A stretch of 64,000 nucleotides of DNA from Arthrobacter sp. NIO-1057 (GCF_900094805.1 NZ_FMAT01000005.1:62001-126000), one strand, 5' to 3'. Positions 26,475 to 35,496 are shown, numbered from the stretch's first letter. Made by a program: numbers and translations. Notes: a model not told the origin generated them from the letters alone.

Positions 26475-28151
26475 CTAAGGAAGCATCCACGAAAGCACTG
26501 GAGTGGACTGCAGGTAGACCAAGCAGCACAACACCAGCAGCATTCCCACAGACCAACCGGCAACCTTCTTCAGGATCACCGATTCCTGCCCTTCCATCTT
26601 CACACTGGTTGCGGCGATGGCCAGGTTCTGCGGGGAGATCAGCTTACCGACCACACCACCGGAGGTGTTGGCAGCTACCAGCAGGTGCGGATCGATGCCC
26701 GCATTCACGCCAGCGGTCTGCTGCAACTTGGCAAACAGTGCGTTGGCCGAGGTATCTGAACCGGTCACCGCGGTGCCGATCCAGCCCAAAATTGGGGAGA
26801 GGAAGGCGAAGAATCCGCCGGCACCGGCCAGCCAGGTTCCCACGGTAATGGTCTGTCCGGACAGGTTCATCACGTAAGCCAGGCCGAGGACCGAGAGAAT
26901 GGTCAGCGCAGCGAAACGCATGTTGTAGATGGTCTTGCCGATTTCAGCAAGGCCTTCACCGAAGGTCATTGCATACTTGCCACCGTCGGTATTACGTGAG
27001 TATACAAAGGCGACGATCACGCCGGTGATCAGCAACAGGGTACCTGGTGAGGAGAGCCAGGAGAAGGTGTACATGGTTGAGGAGACTGCTCGGCCATTGG
27101 CATCAACCACATGACCGTGTAGTCCTGGCCAACCGAACTTGATGTCGGTGCTAGCCAACCATGCCGGAATATCGATACCGAGCTTCCACAGCTTGGCCAG
27201 ACCGAAGATTACGATCACCAAGAGGTACGGGAACAGTGCCATCCAGGTGTTCCCGGCATGCAGTTTGCTTCCCTGTTCTACAGGGATTGCTGCTGCTTCG
27301 GGGGTCAGTACACGGGCGCGAGCTTCCTCGGCACCCTTCGGGCTCCAGAAGCGAAGCAGGATCACAGCTGCGGCCAGGCCAACCAGCGAGGCGACAATGT
27401 CGGTGAGTTCATACGAGAAGTAAGTGGAGCACAGCCACTGGGCGACACCGAAGGAGATGCCGATGGTCAGCGTGGCTGGAAGCACCTGGCGCACACCGCG
27501 CCAGCCATCGAGGATCAGCACCAAGATGGTGGGAACAAACAATGCCAGCAGCGGTGACTGGTGACCAACGACGGCACCAATTTCCTTGGCTGGAATACCG
27601 GTCAGCGCACCGGCGGTGGTGATGGGAATCGCCACGGCACCGAAGGCTACCGGAGCGGTATTAGCAATGAGCACCGCGCAGGCGGCGCGCAAGGGCGAGA
27701 GCCCCAGGGCCAAGAGCATGGTGGCGGTAATTGCTACTGGGGCGCCAAAACCTGCAAGGGCTTCGAGGAGTCCACCGAAACAGAAAGCAATCAGCACGGC
27801 TTGGATGCGCACATCCCCGCCACCGATCACGTCGAAGACGCGACGTAGGTCTTCAAAGCGACCGGATTTCACGGTGACTTGGTAGAGGAAGATGGCCATG
27901 ACCACGATCCAGACGATCGGGAAGGCGCCAAAAACCATGCCCATGATCCCTGAATTCAGGGCCATGCCGACCGGCATTTTCCAGCCCAGGATGGCGACGA
28001 TGATGGCTACCGCCAATGATCCCAAACCGGCCCAGTGGGCCTTGGTTTTGATCACTGCTAGCAGTACAAAAAATGTGAGGAGGGGAATCAATGCGATCAG
28101 TGCAGAGATCGCAACGCTCCCAGCTATGGGTTCGGTGGAGGGAGTAAACAC
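26475..28151 (-). CDS. lldP: L-lactate permease
   Basis: A 558-residue permease of the LctP family with about 14 membrane segments; PIVWIVVMAIFLYQ, GALAGFGAPVAITATMLLALG (read in two parts, around LEALAGFGAPVAI) and GSDTSANALFAKLQ are typical. It brings in L-lactate, D-lactate or glycolate with protons. The frame extends 26 codons upstream to a TTG/ATG region, but that part would be translated from the operators; GTG 28151 with AAGGA ten bases upstream begins at the natural N-terminus. It diverges from lldEFG. The likely promoter is TTGTTG, 17 bases, TACTCT (28206-28211), with operator 2 at its start site. Confidence 0.93.
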   Translation of the reverse strand: MFTPSTEPIAGSVAISALIALIPLLTFFVLLAVIKTKAHWAGLGSLAVAIIVAILGWKMPVGMALNSGIMGMVFGAFPIVWIVVMAIFLYQVTVKSGRFEDLRRVFDVIGGGDVRIQAVLIAFCFGGLLEALAGFGAPVAITATMLLALGLSPLRAACAVLIANTAPVAFGAVAIPITTAGALTGIPAKEIGAVVGHQSPLLALFVPTILVLILDGWRGVRQVLPATLTIGISFGVAQWLCSTYFSYELTDIVASLVGLAAAVILLRFWSPKGAEEARARVLTPEAAAIPVEQGSKLHAGNTWMALFPYLLVIVIFGLAKLWKLGIDIPAWLASTDIKFGWPGLHGHVVDANGRAVSSTMYTFSWLSSPGTLLLITGVIVAFVYSRNTDGGKYAMTFGEGLAEIGKTIYNMRFAALTILSVLGLAYVMNLSGQTITVGTWLAGAGGFFAFLSPILGWIGTAVTGSDTSANALFAKLQQTAGVNAGIDPHLLVAANTSGGVVGKLISPQNLAIAATSVKMEGQESVILKKVAGWSVGMLLVLCCLVYLQSTPVLSWMLP

Positions 28152-28176
28152 GGTGTGGGCGTCCTTGCTCGAGTGT

Positions 28177-28187
28177 TGGTCTGACCA
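28177..28187. promoter_or_regulatory. LldR operator 1, TGGTCTGACCA
   Basis: A perfect inverted repeat of the FadR-family form TGGTCNGACCA, 26 bases before the proposed lldP start and 15 bases centre to centre from operator 2. It lies just inside the lldP transcript. Confidence 0.8.
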
Positions 28188-28191
28188 TATG

Positions 28192-28202
28192 TGGTCCGAC
28201 CA
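28192..28202. promoter_or_regulatory. LldR operator 2, TGGTCCGACCA
   Basis: Second perfect TGGTCNGACCA repeat. It covers the expected lldP transcription start (about 28199) downstream of the -10 TACTCT at 28206-28211, so binding would block lldP initiation. Confidence 0.8.
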
Positions 28203-28237
28203 CCAAGAGTACAACGTGAGTGTCATCACAACAAGTC

Positions 28238-28267
28238 TTGACTATTACAAAACTTGTCGCATAGTAT
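28238..28267 (+). promoter_or_regulatory. lldEFG promoter
   Basis: TTGACT (28238-28243), an 18-base spacer and TAGTAT (28262-28267). Transcription would start near 28274, inside operator 3, about 25 bases before lldE. Confidence 0.7.
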
Positions 28268-28277
28268 GGTCAGACCA
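28267..28277. promoter_or_regulatory. LldR operator 3, TGGTCAGACCA
   Basis: Third perfect TGGTCNGACCA repeat. It begins at the last base of the lldEFG -10 hexamer and covers the start site, the classical position for a repressor. Confidence 0.82.
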
Positions 28278-28298
28278 CACCTGAAAGAGTCATTTATT

Positions 28299-29063
28299 AT
28301 GCGAATAGCTCTCTTTGCCACGTGCATCGTGGACGCTATGTACCCGGAAACAGCCAAGTCGACCGTGAAAATCCTGGAACGCTTGGGTCATGAAGTAATT
28401 TTCCCGAAGGCGCAAGCCTGTTGTGGGCAAATGCACATGAACTCCGGCTACATGCCCGAAGCTTTACCCGTTGTCGAAAACCACATCAACGCCTTTGACA
28501 CCGAAGACTATGACGTCGCGGTTGCCCCCTCGGGCTCCTGCGTTGCTTCGGTCAAGCACCAGCACCCCTTCCTCGCTGAGCGCCTAGGCAAACCAGAACT
28601 CAAAGAACGAGCTAAGGCAGTCGGCGCGCGCACCTATGAACTAACCCAACTATTGGTTGACGTTCTAGGCATCACCAATGCGGCCGAACAATTGGGCAGC
28701 TACTTCCCCGAAACCATCACCTACCACCCCTCCTGCCACGGCATGCGTTCGCTAGGTTTGGGAGACCGTCAACTGGATCTGCTCAAGACCGTCGGCGGCA
28801 TCACCGTGAACGAACTACCAGAAGCCGACCAGTGCTGCGGCTTCGGCGGCACCTTCTCCATCAAGAACGCTGATGTCTCTTCGGCAATGCTCGAAGACAA
28901 GGTGAAAAACATCTGTTCCACCGGTGCCTCCGCGTGCTCCGGCGGCGACGCTTCCTGCCTAATGCACATCGGCGGTGGTCTCTCACGTACCGGCGCCAAG
29001 CCAAAGACCTTGCACCTGGCCGACATCTTGGCCAGCACCATGGAAGAGACGGTGTCACTGTGA
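28299..29063 (+). CDS. lldE: L-lactate oxidation complex subunit LldE (LutA)
   Basis: A 254-residue cytoplasmic protein with two CCG domains: CCGQMHMNSGY near residue 40 and CCGFGGTFSIK near residue 180, plus YHPSCHGMRSLG. These cysteines bind iron-sulphur clusters in the LutABC/LldEFG complex that oxidises L-lactate to pyruvate. I start at ATG 28299; an in-frame extension would run through operator 3 and the promoter. The ribosome-binding site is weak (AAAGAG). It overlaps lldF by the GTGA junction at 29060-29063. Confidence 0.94.
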   Translation: MRIALFATCIVDAMYPETAKSTVKILERLGHEVIFPKAQACCGQMHMNSGYMPEALPVVENHINAFDTEDYDVAVAPSGSCVASVKHQHPFLAERLGKPELKERAKAVGARTYELTQLLVDVLGITNAAEQLGSYFPETITYHPSCHGMRSLGLGDRQLDLLKTVGGITVNELPEADQCCGFGGTFSIKNADVSSAMLEDKVKNICSTGASACSGGDASCLMHIGGGLSRTGAKPKTLHLADILASTMEETVSL

Positions 29064-30532
29064 CTCAGGTATTCCTCGGCATGCCTGCCGGCGGACAGGG
29101 AAACCTGTTCGAGCAAGAGCCCTTCCCCAAGGCTGCACACCGCGAACTGGGCAACACCCAGATGCGCAAGAACCTTCGCCACGCCACCCACAGCATTCGC
29201 GACAAGCGACTGAAGGTCGTCGGTGAACTTCCCGACTGGGAAGCACTGCGTAATGCCGGCAGCACCATCAAGAACAATTCCATGGCCACCCTCGAGGAAC
29301 GGCTACTGGAATTTGAAAAGAACTTCACCGCCCGCGGCGGTGTGGTCCACTGGGCTCGTGACGCTGATGAAGCCAATAAGATCGTCACCGATCTGGTCCG
29401 TGGCACCGGCGCTACCGAGGTGGTCAAGGTCAAGTCCATGGCCACCCAGGAAATCGGCCTGAACGAGCATCTAGAAAGCGAAGGCATCGACGCCTTCGAA
29501 ACCGACCTCGCCGAACTCATTGTTCAGCTGGGTCAGGATAAGCCAAGCCACATCCTGGTCCCTGCCATCCACAAAAATCGCACCGAAGTACGCGACATCT
29601 TCCTCAAAGAGATGCCGGTGGTTGACCCGAACCTCACCGATGAACCAGCCAAGCTAGCCGAAGCGGCCCGCGCCCACCTGCGCAAGAAGTTCCTGGCCGC
29701 CAAGGTCGCGATTTCCGGTGCCAACTTCGCCCTGGCCGATACCGGCACCCTGGGCGTAGTGGAATCCGAAGGCAATGGCCGCATGTGCCTGACCCTGCCC
29801 GAAACCCTGATCACCGTCATGGGCATCGAGAAGGTCCTGCCGCATTGGGAGGACGTCGAGGTCTTCATGCAGCTGCTGCCTCGCTCCTCCACCGGCGAGC
29901 GCATGAACCCGTACACCTCGCTGTGGACCGGTGTCACCGAGGATGATGGCCCGCAGAACGTGCACATCGTGCTGCTCGATAACGGACGCACCCGCGCGCT
30001 GGCCGACCGCTTCGGCCGCACCGCGCTGAACTGCATCCGCTGCTCGGCCTGCATGAACGTGTGCCCAGTCTACGAACGCACCGGCGGCCACGCCTACGGC
30101 TCCACCTACCCGGGCCCGATCGGCGCGATCCTCTCCCCGCTGCTGACCGGCATCGAGGTCGAGGAAAACGGTTCCCTGCCTTATGCTTCTTCGCTGTGTG
30201 GTGCTTGTTATGAGGCCTGCCCAGTGAAGATCAATATCCCTGAAATCCTCGTGCACCTACGTGGTGAAGACGTGGATGCCAAGCGTGAGAAGCACAAGCT
30301 CCCGACCCAGATGGACCTGCTGATGAAGGGTGGTTCCTGGGCCTTGGGTAAGGGCAAGAATATTGGTCTGCTCGAAAAGGCGTTACCGTTGGGACGTTTG
30401 GCCGCTGGCAAGGATAAGAAGATCAAGAAGTTGCCGGGCATCGCTGCCGGGTGGACCAAGAGCCGCGACATTCCAGCCCCACCGAATAAGTCCTTCCGCG
30501 ACTGGTGGAGCGACGAGAAGGAGTCCAAGTGA
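29060..30532 (+). CDS. lldF: L-lactate oxidation iron-sulphur protein LldF (LutB)
   Basis: A 490-residue protein with the LutB layout: an N-terminal LUD domain (about residues 60-290, including ISGANFALADTGTLGVVESEGNGR) and a ferredoxin-type C-terminal part with two 4Fe-4S motifs, CIRCSACMNVCP and CGACYEACPVKINIPE. It carries electrons within the lactate-oxidising complex. The start is GTG 29060 overlapping the lldE stop as GTGA; the frame is open further upstream inside lldE, but that part does not match the family. ATG 29081 is an alternative. It overlaps lldG by four bases. Confidence 0.94.
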   Translation: MTQVFLGMPAGGQGNLFEQEPFPKAAHRELGNTQMRKNLRHATHSIRDKRLKVVGELPDWEALRNAGSTIKNNSMATLEERLLEFEKNFTARGGVVHWARDADEANKIVTDLVRGTGATEVVKVKSMATQEIGLNEHLESEGIDAFETDLAELIVQLGQDKPSHILVPAIHKNRTEVRDIFLKEMPVVDPNLTDEPAKLAEAARAHLRKKFLAAKVAISGANFALADTGTLGVVESEGNGRMCLTLPETLITVMGIEKVLPHWEDVEVFMQLLPRSSTGERMNPYTSLWTGVTEDDGPQNVHIVLLDNGRTRALADRFGRTALNCIRCSACMNVCPVYERTGGHAYGSTYPGPIGAILSPLLTGIEVEENGSLPYASSLCGACYEACPVKINIPEILVHLRGEDVDAKREKHKLPTQMDLLMKGGSWALGKGKNIGLLEKALPLGRLAAGKDKKIKKLPGIAAGWTKSRDIPAPPNKSFRDWWSDEKESK

Positions 30533-31161
30533 GCGCGAAAGATGAAATCCTAGGCCGAATCCGTACGGCTCTGGCCGACACTCCGGTCACCGAAGAAGTT
30601 CCTCGTGAATACCGCACCACGTCCACGATGAGCCAAGAGCAGCTCATTGAGCTGTTGGTCGACCGTTTGGTGGACTACAAGGCAGGTGTTGAGGTCATTG
30701 AGGCGGAGCAGATTCCTGAATTTGTGGCTTCCAAGCTCAAGGACGCCAGCAGCGTGGTCTACCCGCAGGGGTTAGATGCACGGTGGCTTTCTGCCTTGGG
30801 TTCCGAAGTAGAACTTCGCCTTGATGCGCCCGGCGCTCGTTTGAGCGTGGCCGAACTGGATGCCACCAGCGCGGTAGTGACCTCTTCGGCAGTCTCCGTC
30901 GCTGAATCGGGAACCATCATCCTCGATGGCCAACCCGATCAGGGTCGTCGCGCGATTTCACTGGTCCCCGATCACCACGTGTGCATCGTGCCAGTGTCCA
31001 CAATCGTGCAATTACTGCCTGAGGCCATGCCACGACTGAGCATCACCCGACCGTTGACCTGGATTTCTGGCCCGTCGGCCACCAGTGATATTGAGCTGGA
31101 ACGTGTTGAAGGTGTCCATGGTCCACGCACCTTGGACGTGCTGATGGTTCGCGGCCTGTAG
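30529..31161 (+). CDS. lldG: L-lactate oxidation complex subunit LldG (LutC)
   Basis: A 210-residue LUD-domain protein. VSAKDEILGRIRTAL at the start and the core AVVTSSAVSVAESGTIILDG followed by RRAISLVPDHHVCIVP are typical of LutC. GTG 30529 overlaps the lldF stop (AAGTGAG), and AAGGAG stands five bases before it, a textbook coupled start. Third and last gene of lldEFG; a strong terminator follows. With LldP and LldR the module is complete. Confidence 0.94.
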   Translation: MSAKDEILGRIRTALADTPVTEEVPREYRTTSTMSQEQLIELLVDRLVDYKAGVEVIEAEQIPEFVASKLKDASSVVYPQGLDARWLSALGSEVELRLDAPGARLSVAELDATSAVVTSSAVSVAESGTIILDGQPDQGRRAISLVPDHHVCIVPVSTIVQLLPEAMPRLSITRPLTWISGPSATSDIELERVEGVHGPRTLDVLMVRGL

Positions 31162-31175
31162 ATCCACGACCTACT

Positions 31176-31227
31176 AAAAGTGGCCGATTCCCTCCCCAGT
31201 ATTGGGGTAGAGAATCGGCCACTTTTT
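31176..31227. terminator. Bidirectional terminator between lldG and the zinc operon
   Basis: Outer arms 31176-31189 and 31213-31226 pair perfectly; inner CTCCCC/GGGGTAG extends the stem with a small bulge. It is flanked by AAAA on the left and TTTTT on the right, so it can end both converging transcripts. Confidence 0.88.
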
Positions 31228-31237
31228 GCTGCAGACG

Positions 31238-32407
31238 CTACTTGGTGGTCACTGCCAATTCGTTAGGCTCGGTGTCCAACACTACGGAGGCAGTCTTGTT
31301 GCCAGACTCTAGATCGAGGGCATGCACCGTCTTCTTAGCTGGTTCGCTGACGTAGGCGGTATTGCCGTCAATGCGCAAGGCTGGGTGAGCTTCCTGCCAC
31401 TGCGATGGGCCTTCCCACGCATCAATGGCATCGATGCTTCGGGTGATCTTTCCGGTGCTCGGGTCAATCACGTGGATCTTACCGTCGGTACCCAAAAGGT
31501 AGCCGAGATCTTCAGGGCCACGAGCGACCCCGCGCCAGGTGTATTCAATTCCATCAGGCAAATCGGCAACCTGGTAGCTAGTCTTCGCGGTGTCGATCAG
31601 GGTGATCTGGTGCAGCAGGTTTCCTTCGGCATCAGGATCATTCTGGTAGTCACCGATCACCAATGCGCTGGTCGGTGAGACGTAGGCATTACCCATGCGT
31701 CCGTACTCATCCGGTGCACTGAGCTTGGTGAATTTCCCGTCAGCAAATACCAGTGCCCCATCTTCACAACCGAACACCGCGCGGCCATCGGCAGCAGTTC
31801 CTTCACCGTGAACAGCCGGGCAGTCGGTGCTTTCGGCAATCTTCTTGTGCTGGGCGTCAAGCTGCTGCACACCGGTGCGCGAGGAAGCATCGCCAATGGT
31901 GGTCAGTACCGTTCCATCTTCCATTGCCACGGAAACACCGTGGTGAGCAGGCGATTCGATGGTCTCTACCTCAGGCAGTTTTCCTTCATCCTCGGCCAAT
32001 TTATCGGTGTCAAAGATTGTGGTGATTCCGCTGCCATCATCAAAGAGGGCGGTCTTGCCTGCGTGTGGAACCACGTGTCCGGCAGCTGAGGCAGCGAAAG
32101 TCGCTTCGGTCAGCTCAGGGGTGCTTGCATCAAGTACCTGGAACCCTTTGGAGGTGGTGAGCAGGAAGTTTCTACCGTCACCAGCGGAATTCAGTCGGGT
32201 GAATTCTTCGGTGTCAAAGGTTTTGAGCACCTCGAGGCTCTTGCCATCTAAGACCGCGGCACCATTGGCGTAGGTCACTGCAACTCGTGGCGAAGTTGAT
32301 GCATCGGTGGAGTCGGCTGCGCTCTGCGCCGAGCATCCGGTGGCCAGCAGGCCGAGGACGGCCAGGGATGAGCCGACCTTGAGGGTGCGATGAGAGATGA
32401 GATTCAT
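31238..32407 (-). CDS. aztD: AztD-like zinc metallochaperone lipoprotein 1
   Basis: A 389-residue secreted lipoprotein (lipobox LATGCSA, Cys25) with a repetitive beta-propeller-like sequence. AztD proteins deliver Zn to the AztC binding protein outside the membrane. Candidate metal-site residues: GHVVPHAGKTALFDDGSG, SPAHHGVS and CPAVHGEG, with a second Cys in FGCEDGALVF, perhaps a disulphide. It lacks the HxDHxHYY cluster that its paralogue at 33347 has. AAGGAATC precedes ATG 32407. Last gene of the leftward aztB-aztD2-aztC-aztD1 operon, 19 bases after aztC. Family call is from memory of motif pattern and context. Confidence 0.8.
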   Translation of the reverse strand: MNLISHRTLKVGSSLAVLGLLATGCSAQSAADSTDASTSPRVAVTYANGAAVLDGKSLEVLKTFDTEEFTRLNSAGDGRNFLLTTSKGFQVLDASTPELTEATFAASAAGHVVPHAGKTALFDDGSGITTIFDTDKLAEDEGKLPEVETIESPAHHGVSVAMEDGTVLTTIGDASSRTGVQQLDAQHKKIAESTDCPAVHGEGTAADGRAVFGCEDGALVFADGKFTKLSAPDEYGRMGNAYVSPTSALVIGDYQNDPDAEGNLLHQITLIDTAKTSYQVADLPDGIEYTWRGVARGPEDLGYLLGTDGKIHVIDPSTGKITRSIDAIDAWEGPSQWQEAHPALRIDGNTAYVSEPAKKTVHALDLESGNKTASVVLDTEPNELAVTTK

Positions 32408-32426
32408 GATTCCTTTCTTACTGCGC

Positions 32427-33350
32427 TTAGTTGCGCAATGCTTGGGTAATTTTTTCGGCGTTGACTTGCATCATCTTTAGGTAGCTGTCGGCGGGTTCGC
32501 CCGGTAAGGTCAGCGACTCTGAATACAGGTGCACGATCTGAACATCGATGTTTGCTTCGTCCGCCAGGGCACGAGCCAATTTGTCGGGCTGAGCGGATTC
32601 AACAAAGATCGCTGAAACCTTCGAGGTGCGGATAGCTTCTGCCAAGGACGCCAAATCGGCTGCGCTCGGCGAAGCTAGGGTGGTCCCCGAGGGGATCACT
32701 GCCCCTACGGTGCGAAAGCCAAAGCGCTTGCTGAGGTATCCAAAGACGTGATGGTTGGTCACCAGTGCGCGAGATTCTTCGGGAATCTGGTTGAAGGAGT
32801 CAGCCATCTGTTGTTCCAGCTCAGTCAGCTCACCCCGATAGGACTGGGTGTCTTCATTCAGCTGCTCTGTCTGGATGCCGGGAAGCTCCTGGAGATCTGT
32901 AGCTAAGGCATCGACCACGCCAATCATCTGTACTGGGTCAGTCCAAAAGTGTGGGTCAGCGGCTCCACTAGATCCAGAAACATTGAGTACTTGCACGTGG
33001 TCCGTAGCAACGAAGTGCTCCTTGCCTGCCGCATCGACCGCTTCGAGCTGGTGCTGCAGCCCTTCTTCTAGGTTGAGCCCATTGGAAACGACCAAGTCCG
33101 CATCGTTGAGTAAGGCGGCTTGTTGGGCTGAGATCTCGAAGGAGTGGGGATCAACGTTGGCCGGCATCAAGGTGTGAACCTGTGCTTGGTCGCCGACAAG
33201 GTTCTGTACGACGTCCGCAAGGATATTCGTGGTCACCACGACGCTGGGCTGTTGATCTTCATGGGCTGTGGCGGCACAACCGGTCAAGATCATTGGCACC
33301 AACAACATCGCAGATAGAGCCTTGAACGGATTTTTCTTGCGACTGATCAA
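32427..33350 (-). CDS. aztC: Zinc ABC transporter substrate-binding lipoprotein (AztC/ZnuA)
   Basis: A 307-residue cluster A-I metal-binding protein with lipobox LTGCAA. Zinc ligands expected by family are visible: His in ANVDPHSFE, His in GAADPHFWTDP, His in TNHHVFGYL and an acidic residue in VESAQPDK. The long His-rich loop of many ZnuA proteins is missing, as in AztC. The start is most likely TTG 33350, overlapping the previous stop (TTGA) after AGGTGGGAA; a GTG at 33371 is possible but has no ribosome-binding site. It lies between the two AztD-like genes. Confidence 0.9.
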   Translation of the reverse strand: MISRKKNPFKALSAMLLVPMILTGCAATAHEDQQPSVVVTTNILADVVQNLVGDQAQVHTLMPANVDPHSFEISAQQAALLNDADLVVSNGLNLEEGLQHQLEAVDAAGKEHFVATDHVQVLNVSGSSGAADPHFWTDPVQMIGVVDALATDLQELPGIQTEQLNEDTQSYRGELTELEQQMADSFNQIPEESRALVTNHHVFGYLSKRFGFRTVGAVIPSGTTLASPSAADLASLAEAIRTSKVSAIFVESAQPDKLARALADEANIDVQIVHLYSESLTLPGEPADSYLKMMQVNAEKITQALRN

Positions 33351-34594
33351 TTTCCCACCTGTGTCATCCACGTTGGAGCAACGCTGGGGGTCAGCGTTCG
33401 GGCAATACGTGCTGAATCGGCGAAGTCGATTTCATAGACTTGCTCTTCAGCCGGCGCATTAACATAAGCGCGTTGGGCATCAAGAACGAGGTTCACGCTG
33501 TCCATGGCCACTGGATCTTTCAAGCTCTTCTTCAACAATGATTCGGTGGTGCCGATCGCCTTGTCGGCTTTGGTCGAGTACACCTGTACGCGACCCTGAT
33601 CATCCAGTGCCACCAGATGGCCCTCGGCATCGCCGACGGCAACAACGTTGAGTAGCTTCTGATCGGTCATCACTCTATTGATCGTCAAATCTCGGGTATT
33701 GATAACCCACGCGCCACGATCGCCAGCCACCGCAGCCACGACGGGCCGAGATTTACGGTGGTCAAGATCTACCGCGAGGTCATCTTCACTAGTTCCCTTG
33801 GGGTACTCCACGAGGGAAAATTCAAGGCCACTGGTTTCTGACTCTGAAGCAACCACAATTCCTTGTTCACAGGCGATGGCAAGTCCTGCAGCAGTCTGCG
33901 TGGCATCGGTGGGGTTGGCACATTCGGCAGTCGATCCGTCGACCCGCTGACCTTGAGCATCTAGGTAGTACACCTGTGCTGGGGTTGAGCCACGTGCCGG
34001 TTCGCTTTGAATTGCGCCTTCCCCGAGGGGAGCCAGAATGCCTTGGTGGGCGGTTGTCTCGGTGCTGAACTGTTCGGCGACTCTCCCCTGAGCAAGCTCG
34101 GCGTTATTGAGCAATATTCCCTTGCCCGTTTCGGGGAAGAATACTCCGGTGCTACCTGCGGTAGACAGTGGTCCGCCGATAATCCGCGCCGGCCCTTGGC
34201 CCGTTACGTGGCCCACTTCTTGAGCAGCAGCACGGTAGTAATGGAAATGATCGGTGTGGTTCCAGCTCCACATTCCGCTGTCTACGATGTCGACACCTTT
34301 ATTGGTATCGGCAAAAATATAGCGTCCGTCGGTATCCAAATTTTTGATATTTGGAAGCGATGACAGGTCGGTTTCATCGCCACTTAGAAGATCCGACATT
34401 CCTGTTTTGCCCGTGGCGTCGATGGTTACTAGGTGCAGTGGCGCTTCGGCCATTTCTTGTGCACCTTCTATGGCACCGTGGTCCGCGGGCTCAGCAGCGC
34501 TTTCTTCATCTGGAGCCGACGGAGTCGACGCGCACCCGGTCAGCAGGAGTCCGCTGAGGAGCACTGCGGTAAATCCGTTGAACTTGGACTTCAT
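33347..34594 (-). CDS. AztD-like zinc metallochaperone lipoprotein 2
   Basis: A 415-residue lipoprotein (lipobox LLTGCAS, Cys21) with the same propeller-like plan as aztD1. It has a dense histidine cluster NHTDHFHYY (about residues 112-120), then VGHVTGQG and TTAHQGILAPLGEGA. The VxxHxG and HGEG histidines present in the other copy are not here. The two proteins thus share the fold but carry different parts of the metal-site set. ATG 34594 overlaps the aztB stop as ATGA. It is the second gene of the operon. A function in extracellular Zn capture or hand-over is inferred. Confidence 0.78.
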   Translation of the reverse strand: MKSKFNGFTAVLLSGLLLTGCASTPSAPDEESAAEPADHGAIEGAQEMAEAPLHLVTIDATGKTGMSDLLSGDETDLSSLPNIKNLDTDGRYIFADTNKGVDIVDSGMWSWNHTDHFHYYRAAAQEVGHVTGQGPARIIGGPLSTAGSTGVFFPETGKGILLNNAELAQGRVAEQFSTETTAHQGILAPLGEGAIQSEPARGSTPAQVYYLDAQGQRVDGSTAECANPTDATQTAAGLAIACEQGIVVASESETSGLEFSLVEYPKGTSEDDLAVDLDHRKSRPVVAAVAGDRGAWVINTRDLTINRVMTDQKLLNVVAVGDAEGHLVALDDQGRVQVYSTKADKAIGTTESLLKKSLKDPVAMDSVNLVLDAQRAYVNAPAEEQVYEIDFADSARIARTLTPSVAPTWMTQVGN

Positions 34595-35460
34595 TTGGCA
34601 CTTTCACGTTGTAGGGATAGGTCGTTGGATGTCCTGTGGTGTGCATCTTGGTTTCGCACAATCAAACGACGGGCCAGCGCAGAGAGCCCTGCGAACGTGA
34701 TGGCCAGGCAGGAGATTGATGGGCCGGCGGCCATTTGGGCGTACCAAGAGATCAGCAGCCCTCCCAGAACACTGAGCATCCCAATTCCAGCAGCCAGCAC
34801 CATGATGACCGGGATCCGAGTGACCCACACCTTGGCGGCCACCACCGGGGCCAGCAGCATTCCGACCACCAGAAGTGTGCCAACCGATCGGAAAGATGCG
34901 GTGATTGCTAGAGCGACCAGAGCCACCAACATGATCTGTGCCAACCCGGGCCGAAGTCCCAAGGTTTGTGCGATGCGCGTATCAAAGGCAGCTGCAACAA
35001 AGGCGCGATGGAACTTTGTGGCGATGGCAATGCTCAGTAGCAGAGCAACAACTAAGAGAGTTAGATCCGCAGTGGAGACGGCCAGAATGTCACCGAAGAG
35101 CATGCTGGTGGCATCGGTGGCAAAGCTACGTGAATGGGAGACGATGATAATTCCCAAGGAGAGCATTCCTACAAAGACCAGACCGATGCTGGTGTCATAG
35201 GAGATCTTGCCTTTTCGTTGCATTGCCCCGAGTACACCGGTCATGACCACCGCGCTGATGCCGGCTCCGATCATGACCGGGAATCCTAGGACGGTGGCCA
35301 AGGCTACGCCGGGAAGCATGCCGTGACCTATGGCTTCTCCAAGGAATGCCATACCGCGGATGACTACCCAGGTACCGGCAATTGCGCAAATAACGGCAAC
35401 CAAACTTCCGCCAATGAGGGCGCGCTCCATGAACTCGGATGCGAAGGGATTGATGAACAC
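34591..35460 (-). CDS. aztB: Zinc ABC transporter permease (AztB/ZnuB)
   Basis: A 289-residue ABC-3 family permease with about eight hydrophobic helices. Family signs: GTWVVIRGMAFLGEAIGHGMLPG near the N-terminus and RSVGTLLVVGMLLAPVVAAK. It forms the membrane channel with the ATPase encoded divergently at 35514. Start GTG 35460 lies seven bases after a possible -10 (TACTCT on the minus strand, 35468-35473), so the transcript may be leaderless; no Shine-Dalgarno sequence is present. First gene of aztB-aztD2-aztC-aztD1. Confidence 0.93.
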   Translation of the reverse strand: MFINPFASEFMERALIGGSLVAVICAIAGTWVVIRGMAFLGEAIGHGMLPGVALATVLGFPVMIGAGISAVVMTGVLGAMQRKGKISYDTSIGLVFVGMLSLGIIIVSHSRSFATDATSMLFGDILAVSTADLTLLVVALLLSIAIATKFHRAFVAAAFDTRIAQTLGLRPGLAQIMLVALVALAITASFRSVGTLLVVGMLLAPVVAAKVWVTRIPVIMVLAAGIGMLSVLGGLLISWYAQMAAGPSISCLAITFAGLSALARRLIVRNQDAHHRTSNDLSLQRESAK

Positions 35461-35481
35461 AACGACAAGAGTAACGTTAAA

Positions 35482-35496
35482 TGAGAATCATTATCA
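35482..35496. promoter_or_regulatory. Zur box between divergent zinc operons
   Basis: TGAGAATCATTATCA is a 7-1-7 inverted repeat with one mismatch and matches the Fur/Zur consensus. It lies between the -35 (TTGATA, 35492-35497) and -10 of the leftward aztB promoter and just upstream of the -10 TACACT (35502-35507) of the rightward ATPase. One Zur dimer could shut both. Confidence 0.85.

Noticed and set aside
28934-29059. Extended upstream start of lldF inside lldE
   Set aside because: The extra residues do not match LutB proteins; GTG 29060 at the stop of lldE is the natural coupled start.
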